This document shows positions 15,960 to 25,380 of a DNA stretch of 64,000 nt, one piece after another. Below the pieces are notes generated by a model. It searched no databases and was not told the DNA's origin. It saw nothing but the letters and a program-made list of their open reading frames with translations. Made by a program: the position numbers and the translations under genes. The stretch comes from Curtobacterium sp. MCBD17_013 (GTDB lineage: Bacteria; Actinomycetota; Actinomycetes; Actinomycetales; Microbacteriaceae), in NCBI RefSeq assembly GCF_003234565.1, contig NZ_QKTU01000001.1, forward strand, positions 434,001 to 498,000. Reading direction: 5' to 3'. Each line of letters begins with the position of its first letter. The first letter of the stretch is position 1.

Positions 15960-18086
15960 GTGAGTTCCGACTACAACGCCCGCCATCTCTCCGTGCTCGA
16001 AGGGCTCGAGGCGGTCCGCAAGCGTCCCGGGATGTACATCGGTTCGACGGACTCACGAGGGCTCATGCACTGCCTGTGGGAGATCATCGACAACTCCGTC
16101 GACGAGGCCCTCGCGGGCCACGGCGACGAGATCACGGTGCGGCTGCACGCGGACGGCAGCGTCGAGGTCGGGGACGTCGCGCGTGGCGTGCCCGTCGACG
16201 TCGAGCCGAAGACGGGGCTGACGGGCGTCGAGGTCGTGTTCACCAAGCTCCACGCGGGCGGCAAGTTCGGGTCCGGCTCGTACGCCGCGTCCGGCGGTCT
16301 GCACGGGGTCGGGGCATCCGTCGTGAACGCACTGTCGGAACGCCTCGACGTCGAGGTCGACCGCGGCGGCAAGACGTACGCCATGTCGTTCCACCGCGGT
16401 GAGCCCGGCGTGTTCGACGACGCTGCGGGCATCGGCCCGGACGCACCGTTCACCCCGTTCACCTCGGGCAGCGAGCTCCGGGTGATCGGCAAGGTGAAGC
16501 GCGGCGTCACCGGCACGCGCGTCCGGTACTGGGCCGACCGGCAGATCTTCACGGCCGACGCGGTGTTCCAGCTCGGCGACCTGACGAACCGGGCGCGGCA
16601 GACGGCGTTCCTCGTGCCGGGTCTCGGCATCACCATCACCGACGAACGCCCGCACGCGATCGCCGCGGCGTCCCGGCTCGCCGAGGGGCAGGGCGCCGAG
16701 CGGCTCGAGGGACCGGTCGTCGAGCGGTTCCGGTTCGACGGTGGCATCAGCGAGTTCGCCGAACACCTCGCTCCGGACACGGCCGTGACCGACACGTGGC
16801 GCGTCACGGGGACGGGTACCTTCACCGAGACCGTTCCGGTGCTCAACGACGCCGGGGCGATGGTCGCGACCGAGGTCGAGCGCACCTGTGAGGTCGACGT
16901 CGCGCTGCGCTGGGGGAGCGGCTACGAGACCGTGACCCGGAGCTTCGTCAACATCATCGCGACGCCGAAGGGCGGGACGCACCAGACGGGCTTCGAGAAC
17001 GGTCTGATGAAGGCGATCCGCGCGCAGGTGGACGCGAACGCCCGCAGGCTCAAGGTGGGGCAGGACAAGCTCGACAAGGACGACGTGCTCGCCGGACTCA
17101 CCGCGGTGTTGACGGTGCGGCTGCCCGAGCCACAGTTCGAGGGGCAGACGAAGGAGATCCTCGGCACGCCGGCGGTCCGGCAGATCGTCGCGAACGTCGT
17201 GGCCGCCCGGATGACCGAGATCCTGACGTCGACGCAGCGGACCGAGAAGGCACAGTCGCAGGCGCTGCTCGAGAAGGTCGTCTCGGAGATGAAGTCCCGG
17301 ATCTCCGCTCGCGCGCACAAGGAGACCCAGCGCCGCAAGAACGCGCTCGAGAGCTCGTCCCTGCCCACGAAGCTCGCCGACTGCCGGTCGAACGACGTCG
17401 CCGCGAGCGAACTGTTCATCGTCGAGGGCGACTCCGCGCTCGGCACCGCCAAGCTCGCCCGGAACAGCGAGTACCAGGCGTTGCTTCCGATCCGCGGCAA
17501 GATCCTCAACGTGCAGAAGGCCTCGGTGAGCGACATGCTCTCGAACGCCGAGTGCGCGTCGATCATCCAGGTGGTCGGAGCCGGATCCGGACGCTCGTTC
17601 GAGCTCGACCAGGCCCGCTACGGCAAGGTCATCGTCATGAGCGACGCCGATGTCGACGGTGCGCACATCCGCACGCTGCTGCTGACGCTGTTCTTCCGGT
17701 ACATGCGCCCGATGATCGAGGCCGGCCGGGTGTTCGCCGCCGTCCCGCCGTTGCACCGCGTCGTGGTGGTGAACCGGGGCAAGCCGAACGACACGCTGTA
17801 CACGTACTCGGAGCAGGAGCTGCAGGGCGTGCTCCGGAAGCTCGAGAAGTCGGGCAAGAAGTACCAGGAGCCGATCCAGCGCTACAAGGGCCTCGGCGAG
17901 ATGGACGCCGACCAGCTCGCCGAGACCACGATGGACCGGGCGCACCGGACCCTCCGGCGCGTCAACGTGTCGGACGCCGAGAACGCCGCCCGGGTGTTCG
18001 AGCTGCTCATGGGCAACGACGTGGCGCCACGCAAGGAGTTCATCCTGGCCGGCCAGGGGCTCGACCGGGACCGCATCGACGCCTGA
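15960..18086 (+). CDS. parE: DNA topoisomerase IV-type subunit B (ParE-like)
   Basis: A 708-residue ATPase subunit of a type IIA topoisomerase, which passes one DNA duplex through another for decatenation or supercoil control. The N-terminal GHKL ATPase domain shows EIIDNSVDEALAG, then an ATP-site stretch EVGDVARGVPVD where DNGRG or DDGRG is usual, FTKLHAGGKF and GLHGVGASVVNAL. The transducer domain follows, then the TOPRIM domain with VEGDSALGTAKLARN and PIRGKILNV (about residues 485-530) and MSDADVDGAHI. Length without the GyrB insert and the parC partner nearby argue for a second topoisomerase beside gyrAB, but the sequence alone does not prove topo IV activity. Confidence 0.88.
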   Translation: MSSDYNARHLSVLEGLEAVRKRPGMYIGSTDSRGLMHCLWEIIDNSVDEALAGHGDEITVRLHADGSVEVGDVARGVPVDVEPKTGLTGVEVVFTKLHAGGKFGSGSYAASGGLHGVGASVVNALSERLDVEVDRGGKTYAMSFHRGEPGVFDDAAGIGPDAPFTPFTSGSELRVIGKVKRGVTGTRVRYWADRQIFTADAVFQLGDLTNRARQTAFLVPGLGITITDERPHAIAAASRLAEGQGAERLEGPVVERFRFDGGISEFAEHLAPDTAVTDTWRVTGTGTFTETVPVLNDAGAMVATEVERTCEVDVALRWGSGYETVTRSFVNIIATPKGGTHQTGFENGLMKAIRAQVDANARRLKVGQDKLDKDDVLAGLTAVLTVRLPEPQFEGQTKEILGTPAVRQIVANVVAARMTEILTSTQRTEKAQSQALLEKVVSEMKSRISARAHKETQRRKNALESSSLPTKLADCRSNDVAASELFIVEGDSALGTAKLARNSEYQALLPIRGKILNVQKASVSDMLSNAECASIIQVVGAGSGRSFELDQARYGKVIVMSDADVDGAHIRTLLLTLFFRYMRPMIEAGRVFAAVPPLHRVVVVNRGKPNDTLYTYSEQELQGVLRKLEKSGKKYQEPIQRYKGLGEMDADQLAETTMDRAHRTLRRVNVSDAENAARVFELLMGNDVAPRKEFILAGQGLDRDRIDA

Positions 18087-18109
18087 CCGGCCCAGGCCCC
18101 GGCCGCCCC

Positions 18110-18220
18110 GCGGGGTCGCCTTCCGGCCGCTCCGCGGGGTCGCCTTCCGGCCCCGCTCTGCGGGGTCGCCTTCCGGCCCCGCTCCGCGGGGTCGCCTTCC
18201 GGCTCCGCTACGCGGGGTCG
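18110..18220. repeat. Five 24-26 bp GC-rich tandem repeats between parE and parC
   Basis: Four copies of gcggggtcgccttccggc start at 18110, 18134, 18160 and 18186. A fifth, degenerate copy at 18212 lies inside the 3' end of parC. Each unit can form a small ccgc/gcgg stem. They fill the spacer between the convergent genes and may act in transcription termination. Confidence 0.85.
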
Positions 18221-20682
18221 GACTCCGCCCCGATGGGGACGGCGGGGCTCGCACCGATCGTGGTCACGACGGCCTCGAGCGGTGACCCGGACCCGTCGCG
18301 CTTGGACAACCAGTCGGGCAGTGTCCGGGCCGCGCCGTCCGGACCGAGCGCGTGCGGTGGAGCGACACCGGCCCACGCGACGGCGAGGCCGTCCTCGCCC
18401 TTGAGGAACGCGTGCGCCCGGACCCCCATGGTGCCGCGCCCCTTGGCGGGGAACTCGGACAGAGCGGAGACCTTGGCGCGGCCGGGGTCCGTGCCGGCGA
18501 GCGTCGCGGACGACGTGGACACGGTCGCGACGACGACGTCGGCCGCTGGGTCGACGGTCGTGAAGGCGATGACCGTGGCACCCGCGGCGAGCTGGACGCC
18601 GACGACGCCGCCCGCGGGAAGCCCCTGCGGGCGGACCACGGCGGCGGGGAACCGCAGGAGCTGCGCGTTCGAGGTCACGAACACGACGTCGTCCTGTTCG
18701 GGTCCCTGTGTGGCGCCGATCACGGCGTCGCCGTCCTTGAGGGCGATCGCCACGACGTCGGGCTTGTCCGGCCACGCGTTCGGCACGACGCGCTTGACGA
18801 CGCCCTGCCGTGTGCCGATCGCGAGCGCGTTCGGTGACTCGGGGTCGAGGAGCGCGACGACGGTCTCACCCGACGGCAGGCCCAGGTAGTCGCGGACACG
18901 CACGCCGGCGTCCAGGCGGACCGAGGCCGGCGGGACGGCGGGGACGTCGACGGGCGAGAACCGCACGACGCGGCCACGGTCCGTGAGTGCGCCGACGGAG
19001 GACCGCACCGTGGTGGCGACGGTGGACCGCACGGCGTCGTGCTTCGATCGCGCCGGGGTGCGCGCGACGCGGTCGGAGCCCTCCGTCTGGTCGACGCGCA
19101 CGAGCCGTCCGGTGGTGGACAGGAGCACGCGGCACGGTGCGTCCACGATCTCGAGCTCGACGGCGGCCTTGCGTCCGCCGCGCACGGGCGCGTCGGCTTC
19201 GGTGAGCAGGGTGCGGCGCGGGGTCGCGAAACGGTCCGCGACCTCGGTGAGTTCCGTGGCCACCTGGGTCCGGAGCCGGGCGTCGGAGCCGAGCAGTTCC
19301 TCCAGGGCGGCGATGTCGGTGAGCAGCTCGTCGCGTTCCCGCTCGAGCTCCAGGCGCGAGAACTTGGTGAGGCGCCGCAGGCGCAGCTCGAGGATGTACT
19401 CGGCCTGCACCTCGGACAGGTCGAAGACCTCTTGGAGCCGCGTGCGTGCGGCCTCGGAGTCGTCCGACGTCCGGATGACCTCGATGACCTCGTCGATGTC
19501 GAGGATCGCGATGAGCAGGCCCTCGATGAGGTGGAGGCGCTCGCGACGCCGCGCGAGGCGGTAGCGGGACCGGCGGGTCACGACGTCGAGGCGGTGTGCG
19601 ACGTAGACCTCGAGGAGCTCCTTGAGCCCGAGCGTCTGCGGGGTGCCGTCGACGAGGGCGACGTTGTTGATGCCGAAGCCGTCCTCGAGCGGGGTGTGCT
19701 TGTACAGCTGCTCGAGCACGGCGGACGGGTTGAACCCGGTCTTGATCCCGATGACGAGCCGGAGTCCGTGGTTCCGGTCGGTCAGGTCGGTGACGTCCGA
19801 GATCCCCGAGAGCTTCTTGGACTGGACGCCGTCCTTGATCTTCTCGATCACCCGTTCGGGACCGACGAGGTACGGCAGCTCGGTGACGACGAGCCCGGTC
19901 TTGCGCGGGGTGATGCTCTCGACGCTCACCTTGGCGCGCGTGCGGAAGGAGCCGCGGCCGGTGGCGTAGGCGTCCCGGACCCCGGCGAGGCCGACGATCG
20001 TGCCGCCCGACGGCAGGTCGGGGCCGGGCACGAACTCCATGAGCTCGTCGAGGGTCGCGTCGGGGTGACGGAGCAGGTGCTTCGCGGCCTCGACGACCTC
20101 GCCGAGGTTGTGCGGCGCCATGTTCGTGGCCATGCCGACCGCGATCCCGGACGCGCCGTTCACGAGCAGGTTCGGGAACGCCGCGGGCAGCACCTCGGGC
20201 TGCATGAGCTGGTTGTCGTAGTTCGGGACGAAGTCGACGACGTCCTCACCGAGGCCGTCGGTCATCGCCATCGACGGCTCGGCGAGTCGTGCCTCGGTGT
20301 AGCGGGCGGCGGCGGGTCCGTCGTCGAGCGAGCCGAAGTTGCCGTGGCCGTCGACGAGCGGGACGCGCATCGTGAAGTCCTGTGCCATCCGCACGAGGGC
20401 GTCGTAGATCGCGCCGTCGCCGTGCGGGTGCAGCTTGCCCATGACCTCGCCGGTCACGCGCGCGCACTTGACGTGTCCGCGGTCCGGGCGGAGGCCCATC
20501 TCCGACATCTGGTACAGGATCCGGCGTTGGACGGGCTTCAGGCCGTCACGGGCGTCGGGCAGCGCGCGGGAGTAGATGACCGAGTACGCGTACTCGAGGA
20601 ACGAGCCCTGCATCTCCTCGGAGACGTCGACGTCCTCGATGCGCTCACCGTCGGGGAGGCCGACTGCGTCCGTGCGTGCCAT
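18208..20682 (-). CDS. parC: DNA topoisomerase IV-type subunit A (ParC-like)
   Basis: An 824-residue DNA-cleaving subunit. The breakage-reunion domain begins after a short N-terminus: [25 protein letters not shown], the helix [12 protein letters not shown], and the catalytic Tyr128 in [10 protein letters not shown] coiled-coil tower (about 340-470) and a beta-pinwheel C-terminal domain follow. No GyrA box (QRRGGKG) is evident in the C-terminal domain, which supports ParC over GyrA. At the quinolone-determining Ser position there is Gly90, with Asp94 kept. GAGAGGG lies 3 bases before the ATG at 20682. It converges on parE across repeats; the last repeat copy encodes part of its C-terminus. Confidence 0.88.
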   Translation of the reverse strand: MARTDAVGLPDGERIEDVDVSEEMQGSFLEYAYSVIYSRALPDARDGLKPVQRRILYQMSEMGLRPDRGHVKCARVTGEVMGKLHPHGDGAIYDALVRMAQDFTMRVPLVDGHGNFGSLDDGPAAARYTEARLAEPSMAMTDGLGEDVVDFVPNYDNQLMQPEVLPAAFPNLLVNGASGIAVGMATNMAPHNLGEVVEAAKHLLRHPDATLDELMEFVPGPDLPSGGTIVGLAGVRDAYATGRGSFRTRAKVSVESITPRKTGLVVTELPYLVGPERVIEKIKDGVQSKKLSGISDVTDLTDRNHGLRLVIGIKTGFNPSAVLEQLYKHTPLEDGFGINNVALVDGTPQTLGLKELLEVYVAHRLDVVTRRSRYRLARRRERLHLIEGLLIAILDIDEVIEVIRTSDDSEAARTRLQEVFDLSEVQAEYILELRLRRLTKFSRLELERERDELLTDIAALEELLGSDARLRTQVATELTEVADRFATPRRTLLTEADAPVRGGRKAAVELEIVDAPCRVLLSTTGRLVRVDQTEGSDRVARTPARSKHDAVRSTVATTVRSSVGALTDRGRVVRFSPVDVPAVPPASVRLDAGVRVRDYLGLPSGETVVALLDPESPNALAIGTRQGVVKRVVPNAWPDKPDVVAIALKDGDAVIGATQGPEQDDVVFVTSNAQLLRFPAAVVRPQGLPAGGVVGVQLAAGATVIAFTTVDPAADVVVATVSTSSATLAGTDPGRAKVSALSEFPAKGRGTMGVRAHAFLKGEDGLAVAWAGVAPPHALGPDGAARTLPDWLSKRDGSGSPLEAVVTTIGASPAVPIGAESDPA

Positions 20683-20723
20683 GGGCCCTCTCTGTCGCGG
20701 CGCTGTCTGGTTGACTGGGCCGG

Positions 20724-21869
20724 ATGACTCCGATGGTACCGACGGCGACGCAGGACACCGCGAACCTCGCCGACGTGGTGCCGGCCTGCCTGACCGCACT
20801 CGGCCACCCTGGACCGGCGCTCGCGGGGCTCGGTCGGGAGGCCCGGATCCGGCTCCGTCCCGCCCGGTCCGCGATCGTCGTGCTCGTCGACGGACTCGGT
20901 GCGAACGCCGTGCGGGCGCGCGCCGGTCACGCGCGGTTCCTCGCCGCCGAGAAGCGCCGGCTGCGGAGCGGGTTCCCCACGACGACCGCAGCCGCGCTCA
21001 CGACGCTCAGCACGGGTGCGACGCCCGGGACGCACGGCGTCGTCGGGTACAGCGGGTTCGACCCGGGCTCGGGCCGCGTGGTCAACCTGCTCAGCGGTTG
21101 GGACACCGAGGTCCCCGCGGGGTGGCTGCTTGTCCCGACGCTGTTCGAGCGGGCCGTGGCCGACGGGCTCGTGGTGCGGTCGGTCGGGCCGGCGCGATAC
21201 CGGACGTCGGGGTTCACCGCGAACGTCCTAGCGGGCGCGGACTACGTCGACGCCGACACCATCCCCGCCCGGGTGGACGCCGCGCTCGAGGCGGTTGCCG
21301 ACGGGCCGGCCACGCTCGTCTACCTGTACGTGCCGGAGCTCGACTCGATCGCCCACAAGCGCGGCTGGCAGTCGGACCGGTGGACGAGCGCGCTCGAGGC
21401 CCTCGACGCCGAACTGGCCCGGCTCGCGGCGGCGCTCCCGGCCGATGTCGGCCTCGTCGTCACCGCGGACCACGGCGTGCTCGACGTCCCCGACGAGGCG
21501 AACGTCGCCATCGCTCCCGACCTGCTCGAACCGGTCGTCGGGTTCGCGGGGGATCCGCGCTGCCGACAGCTCACCCTGGCGCCGGGGACCGACGTCGACG
21601 CCACCGTGCGCGCGTGGCGGGAGCGCGTCGGCAAGCGCGCGTGGGTGGCGAGCCGCGACGAGGCGATCGCCGCCGGGTGGTTCGGGGCGGTCACCTACCC
21701 GGTCCGGGCGCGACTCGGCGACGTCGTGGTCGCCGCTCGCGGTCAGTGGGCGTTCAACGACGACCGCGAGGCCGGCGAACACCCCCGGCGGATGCTCGGC
21801 CAGCACGGATCGATGTCGGACGACGAGACCTACGTCCCGCTGCTCCTCGCGGGGGCGTTCGCCACCTGA
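20724..21869 (+). CDS. Alkaline-phosphatase-superfamily phosphodiesterase/nucleotide pyrophosphatase
   Basis: A 381-residue protein of the type I phosphodiesterase/nucleotide pyrophosphatase family, which uses two metals and a Thr nucleophile to hydrolyse phosphodiesters. Motifs in order: [12 protein letters not shown] (first metal Asp), [17 protein letters not shown] (nucleophile Thr), [28 protein letters not shown] (metal Asp and His), [12 protein letters not shown] (DHG metal site) and [16 protein letters not shown] (last metal His). No signal peptide is seen, so it is probably cytosolic. Substrate unknown. It is divergent from parC by 41 bp and convergent with sepH. Confidence 0.88.
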   Translation: MTPMVPTATQDTANLADVVPACLTALGHPGPALAGLGREARIRLRPARSAIVVLVDGLGANAVRARAGHARFLAAEKRRLRSGFPTTTAAALTTLSTGATPGTHGVVGYSGFDPGSGRVVNLLSGWDTEVPAGWLLVPTLFERAVADGLVVRSVGPARYRTSGFTANVLAGADYVDADTIPARVDAALEAVADGPATLVYLYVPELDSIAHKRGWQSDRWTSALEALDAELARLAAALPADVGLVVTADHGVLDVPDEANVAIAPDLLEPVVGFAGDPRCRQLTLAPGTDVDATVRAWRERVGKRAWVASRDEAIAAGWFGAVTYPVRARLGDVVVAARGQWAFNDDREAGEHPRRMLGQHGSMSDDETYVPLLLAGAFAT

Positions 21870-21884
21870 GGTCGGGGTGCCGGA

Positions 21885-22982
21885 TCAGGCCAGGTCGTCG
21901 TCCGGCCGCGTGCCGAACACGATCTCGTCCCAGCTCGGCATCGCCCGTCGGCTCCGCTTCTTCCGGTCCGGTCGGCCTCCGTCGGGCTGCTCCGCGGTGG
22001 AGCCGGACTCGTCCGCCCGGGGCGCGGACGACGGGCGGCCGCCGTCGCCCACCGGGTCGTCGACCCCGTCGGCGTCGCCGACCTCGCCGGGAGCGAGGGT
22101 GTCGAGCGGGATGTCCACGACGGTCACCGACCGGCGCTGCCGGTCGTCCCCGCGGCGGTCGTCCGAGTGGTCGCCGAACGTGGCGGCCTCGCGCTCACCG
22201 CGCCGGCGCCGCAGCGCCTCGAGCAGGTCGGCGGTCTCGTTCCCCGGGCCCCGTTCCTCGACGGCCGGCGCGCCGATGCGCGGCAGCGGTGCGCGGAGTG
22301 GCGGACGGTCGGCGGCCTCCCGGTCCGGAGCCGGACGCTGGTCGGTCTCGACCCGGAACGCGCCGGAGTCGAACCGGGTGGACGCGCTGTCCTCGGGCTC
22401 CGGATCGACGGCGCGGAGCCGAGGGGTGAGGCCCTCGTCGTCGTCCTCGCGCGACAGGCGGTGCGCGTCGCCGTTGTCGGGCGTCAGCGTCGAGGTCTTC
22501 GGGTCGAAGCGCCACTGCGCGTCGTGCTCGACCTCGTCCGCGATGTAGTGGACCTGCACCTGCCAGCCGTGCTCGACGTCCTTCCGGCTGGACCAGCGGA
22601 CGTCGGTGGCGTCGCCGGCCTCGAGCCGCGCGGTGATGGCGTCACCGAATACTTCGGGTGCTCCCGCTTCGCCCGTGACGGAGACGCGTCGGGCGGCGTC
22701 GAGCACGAACGACCGCTCGGCCATCACCGGCCCCTCGAACCGACGGACGTCCTCGACCTCGACGCCCATGAGCTCGGCGACCTGCTCGCTGCTCAGCCCG
22801 GCGCGGATGCGCGCCTGGATCTCCTTGGGCGGGATCCGGCGGTGCGGCTCGCCCTCGGCGGGGCTCGCCTGGCGGACCTGGCCGGACAGCGAGGGGGTGA
22901 CCGCGAGCCGGTACTCGCTCCCGGAGTCGGTCGCGAGGAGGATCGCGCCCGGTTCCACACCGATGACTCTCACGTCTTGCAT
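21885..22982 (-). CDS. sepH: Cell-division protein SepH (DUF3071)
   Basis: A 365-residue actinobacterial division protein; SepH binds FtsZ and promotes its assembly. The conserved N-terminal domain (about residues 1-165) starts MQDVRVIGVEPGAILL and contains a helix-turn-helix-like part IPPKEIQARIRAGLSSEQVAELMGVEVEDVRRFEGPVMAERSF in pieces. A long disordered acidic and Arg-rich middle follows. The C-terminus KKRSRRAMPSWDEIVFG is the conserved tail. AAGGCGG lies 4 bases before the ATG. It is convergent with the phosphodiesterase gene, 15 bp apart. Confidence 0.92.
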   Translation of the reverse strand: MQDVRVIGVEPGAILLATDSGSEYRLAVTPSLSGQVRQASPAEGEPHRRIPPKEIQARIRAGLSSEQVAELMGVEVEDVRRFEGPVMAERSFVLDAARRVSVTGEAGAPEVFGDAITARLEAGDATDVRWSSRKDVEHGWQVQVHYIADEVEHDAQWRFDPKTSTLTPDNGDAHRLSREDDDEGLTPRLRAVDPEPEDSASTRFDSGAFRVETDQRPAPDREAADRPPLRAPLPRIGAPAVEERGPGNETADLLEALRRRRGEREAATFGDHSDDRRGDDRQRRSVTVVDIPLDTLAPGEVGDADGVDDPVGDGGRPSSAPRADESGSTAEQPDGGRPDRKKRSRRAMPSWDEIVFGTRPDDDLA

Positions 22983-23203
22983 CTGTCCGCCTTCCCGTGC
23001 ATGCGTACAGTCCGGAAGTGTGCCACCCGCCCGACCCCGCGACCGGGACGTCGTGGGCGTGCCGCGCGGAAACGTCGTCGGCCTCGTGTCCGTGGCCGGC
23101 CGCTCACGCCGGTGCCGACGACGGCGTGAAGACGGGCTGGAAGCGGGAATGCGCAGCCGGCCCGACGGGTTGCACCGCCTGCTGGAGCACCGGATCGCAC
23201 GGT

Positions 23204-23232
23204 TTGCGAATCATCGGTACTTGATGCAAACT
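23204..23232 (+). promoter_or_regulatory. Candidate sigma-A promoter for the DUF4193 gene
   Basis: TTGCGA and CAAACT are separated by 17 bp in an unusually AT-rich patch, about 50 bases before the DUF4193 start. The rest of the 298-bp spacer from sepH (22983-23280) shows no gene. Confidence 0.4.
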
Positions 23233-23280
23233 GTCGCCGCCGATCCCGGCGACGACCCCTCTCAACGAGAACGGATGGGC

Positions 23281-23577
23281 ATGGCCACCGACTACGACGC
23301 CCCTCGGAAGACCGACGACGACTCCGAGTCGATCGAGGCACTGAAGGAGCGCGTCCCCGACAAGATGTCGGGTGTCGTGGACGTCGACGACGCCGACAAC
23401 CCCGGCAGCTTCGAACTCGCCGGACAGGACCTCTCCGACGTCGACCTCGACGTCGTGGTGCTGCCGCCGCAGGTGGACGAGTTCACCTGCGTCGAGTGCT
23501 TCCTCGTGAAGCACCGCTCGCAGCTCGACCACGAGACGAAGCTCGGTCCCGTCTGCATGGAGTGCGCCTCGGCGTAG
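23281..23577 (+). CDS. DUF4193 family zinc-ribbon protein
   Basis: A 98-residue protein with the family's invariant start MATDYDAPRKTDDD, an acidic middle (DLSDVDLDVVVLPPQVDEF) and two CxxC pairs, CVEC and CMEC, separated by about 20 residues and forming a likely zinc ribbon at the C-terminus. It is small, highly conserved in actinobacteria and of unknown function. The ATG at 23281 is chosen for the conserved N-terminus; an ATG two codons earlier is possible. It has its own promoter candidate and a strong terminator, so it is monocistronic and probably well expressed. Confidence 0.9.
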   Translation: MATDYDAPRKTDDDSESIEALKERVPDKMSGVVDVDDADNPGSFELAGQDLSDVDLDVVVLPPQVDEFTCVECFLVKHRSQLDHETKLGPVCMECASA

Positions 23578-23593
23578 TCCACACCCCGCACGT

Positions 23594-23633
23594 CGAACGG
23601 CGCCGGATCCCGATCGGGGTCCGGCGCCGTTCG
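23594..23633. terminator. Terminator after the DUF4193 gene
   Basis: An 18-bp stem with a single G-U-type mismatch (cgaacggcgccgga with tccggcgccgttcg and flanking ccc/ggg) around a 4-base loop lies between convergent genes. The 3' arm is part of a 25-bp tandem duplication. Confidence 0.78.
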
Positions 23634-23670
23634 TCGTCCTCCCGACCGGCGCCGTTCGTCGTCCTCCCGA
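23621..23670. repeat. Perfect 25-bp tandem duplication
   Basis: Two identical 25-base units (23621-23645 and 23646-23670), beginning ccggcgccgttcgtcg, lie head to tail. The unit contains the 3' arm of the DUF4193 terminator, so a second copy of that arm is present. Confidence 0.9.
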
Positions 23671-23674
23671 CCGG

Positions 23675-24106
23675 TCAGCGTCCGAGGGCCGCGACGACCT
23701 GGTCGGGGTGCCGCACGGACACCAACCAGTACGGGGTCGGGTCCTGCGCGTCGGCGACCTCGACCTTGACCACCCCGTGGACGTAGCCACGGAAGAGCGT
23801 CCAGGCGCGCGCGTCCAACGTCGGCCCGCGCTCGCGGGTCGCCGCGCTGCCGTCGTACCCCTGCACCGCGCCGACAGCGCTCCGCGGCAGGTGCGCGCGG
23901 CCCGCCCGGAACTCGTCCTCGGTCACCTCGACGATCGGTGCGAGCAGCCAGAGCATGACGAGGACCGCGAGCTCCATGCCGATCGCGACGACGACGCCGA
24001 CGGTGGTGTTGATGGGCAGGAACACGAGCAGGCTGGCGGGGATCACCAGCGCGGTCGCGAGGTAGAGGGTCGGGGGAGCCCAGAGTCGTTCGCGGTACAC
24101 GGTCAC
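23675..24106 (-). CDS. DUF3093 family membrane protein
   Basis: A 143-residue protein with two membrane segments near the N-terminus (LYLATALVIPASLLVFLPI and VVVAIGMELAVLVMLWLL) followed by a soluble C-terminal part with the family hallmark VTEDEFRAGRAHLPRSAVGAV and a closing YWLVSVRHPDQVVAAL. Function unknown. It is conserved opposite dut in actinobacteria, as here, where the two starts are 39 bp apart. A GTG start at 24106 (VTVYRERLWAPP) is the natural beginning of the family; the next GTG, two codons later, is also possible. Confidence 0.87.
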   Translation of the reverse strand: MTVYRERLWAPPTLYLATALVIPASLLVFLPINTTVGVVVAIGMELAVLVMLWLLAPIVEVTEDEFRAGRAHLPRSAVGAVQGYDGSAATRERGPTLDARAWTLFRGYVHGVVKVEVADAQDPTPYWLVSVRHPDQVVAALGR

Positions 24107-24133
24107 CCCCCTATTCGACCACGCCGTGTGCAC

Positions 24134-24139
24134 TACCCT
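24134..24139 (+). promoter_or_regulatory. -10 box of a probable leaderless promoter for dut
   Basis: TACCCT ends 6 bases before the GTG at 24146, without a ribosome site. Confidence 0.55.
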
Positions 24140-24145
24140 CGTCAC

Positions 24146-24676
24146 GTGACCGAGCCCCTCGACGTGCCATGGACCGGGGCGGACGCCCCTCGGTTCGCCC
24201 ACCCGGGAGACGCCGGAGCCGACCTCGTCTCCACCGAGGCGGTGGTGCTCGCCCCCGGTGAGCGTCGACTCGTCGGCACCGGCGTACGGATCGCCCTGCC
24301 CGACGGGTACGCCGGGTTCGTGGTGCCGCGGAGCGGTCTGGCCGCCAAGCACGGGATCACGATCGTCAACGCGCCCGGCACGATCGACGCCGGGTACCGC
24401 GGGGAGCTCAAGGTCGCCCTGCTCAACACGGACCAGCGCGAGTCGTACTCGGTGGCGGTGGGGGACCGCATCGCCCAGCTCGTCGTGATGCCCGTGCCCG
24501 CCGTGCGGTTCGTCGCCGTCGACGAGCTCCCGGACAGCGTGCGCGGACACGGCGGATTCGGGTCGTCCGGGTACGGTACGGCGGTGGACGTGAGCGTGGC
24601 GGCCGCCCCCACGACGGAGGGCGCGGCGGACGGCACGCGACCCGGAACGGACGACCAGGAAGGAGCCGGCGCATGA
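24146..24676 (+). CDS. dut: dUTP diphosphatase
   Basis: Hydrolyses dUTP to dUMP and pyrophosphate, keeping uracil out of DNA and feeding dTMP synthesis; acts as a trimer. The 176 residues show the five dUTPase motifs: HPGDAGADL (1), PRSGLAAKHGI (2), NAPGTIDAGYRGELKVALLN (3), GDRIAQLVV (4) and the C-terminal RGHGGFGSSGYG (5), followed by a poorly conserved Ala/Thr tail of about 25 residues. The GTG start fits the -10 box 6 bases upstream. Its end overlaps the DUF3710 gene by ATGA, so dut heads a three-gene operon. Confidence 0.95.
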   Translation: MTEPLDVPWTGADAPRFAHPGDAGADLVSTEAVVLAPGERRLVGTGVRIALPDGYAGFVVPRSGLAAKHGITIVNAPGTIDAGYRGELKVALLNTDQRESYSVAVGDRIAQLVVMPVPAVRFVAVDELPDSVRGHGGFGSSGYGTAVDVSVAAAPTTEGAADGTRPGTDDQEGAGA

Positions 24677-25380
24677 GGATCGGCAGGGGCAAGAAGGGCA
24701 CCGAGCCCGCCGAGGAGGTCGAGCTCGCCTCGACCACGCCCGAGGTGGACATCGCGGACGAGGCCGACGAGGCGCTCGACGAGGTCGTGACGGTCGAGCC
24801 GACGGCGAAGTCGGCTCCCGCGGACCGCGAGGAGAACGGGCCGCTCGACGAGACCGAGGCGAATCCCGTGCGTCCGTACGTCGACCTCGGCGGGGTGAAG
24901 ATCCTGCCGCGTGAGGGCCTCCACCTCCGCCTCGAGGTCGAGGAGGGCTCGCAGCGGGTCGTCGCGGTCGGTCTCGACTTCGAGGAGTCGACGCTCCAGG
25001 TGCAGCCGTTCGCCGCGCCCCGGACGACGGGGCTCTGGCACGAGATCCGCGCGCAGATCGCCGAGCAGATCGGTCGGCAGGGTGGCGTGGCGACCGAGGT
25101 GGACGGGCCGCTCGGCCCGGAGCTCCGCGCGGACGTCCCGGTGGTCGGCGAGGACGGCGTCACCGACGGGCTGCGGACCGCGCGCTTCGTCGGGGTCGAC
25201 GGGCCCCGCTGGTTCCTCCGCGGTGTGATCGCCGGCAAGGCGGCGGAGGACCCCGAGGCCGCGACCGAGATCGAGGACCTGTTCCGGAGCGTGGTCGTCG
25301 TCCGCGGGACGAGTCCCATGCCGCCCCGCGACCTCATCCCGCTCCACATGCCGAAGACGATGCCGACCGCGACGATCTGA
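24673..25380 (+). CDS. DUF3710 domain protein
   Basis: A 235-residue protein, always next to dut in actinobacteria. An acidic disordered N-terminus (about 1-65, DIADEADEALDEV) is followed by the conserved domain: VRPYVDLGGVKILPREGLHLRLEVEEG, QVQPFAAPRTTGLWHEIRAQIAEQI in parts, then RFVGVDGPRWFLRGVIAGKA and VVVRGTSPMPPRDLIPLHMP. Function unknown. GGAAGGAG precedes the ATG inside dut. It is translationally coupled to both neighbours. Confidence 0.9.
   Translation: MRIGRGKKGTEPAEEVELASTTPEVDIADEADEALDEVVTVEPTAKSAPADREENGPLDETEANPVRPYVDLGGVKILPREGLHLRLEVEEGSQRVVAVGLDFEESTLQVQPFAAPRTTGLWHEIRAQIAEQIGRQGGVATEVDGPLGPELRADVPVVGEDGVTDGLRTARFVGVDGPRWFLRGVIAGKAAEDPEAATEIEDLFRSVVVVRGTSPMPPRDLIPLHMPKTMPTATI

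Noticed and set aside
18110..18220. The repeat array as a CRISPR
   Set aside because: Units are adjacent with no unique spacers, and there are no cas genes.
23708..24145. An N-terminal extension of dut
   Set aside because: It is antisense to DUF3093; the dUTPase family start and the -10 box both fit the GTG at 24146.
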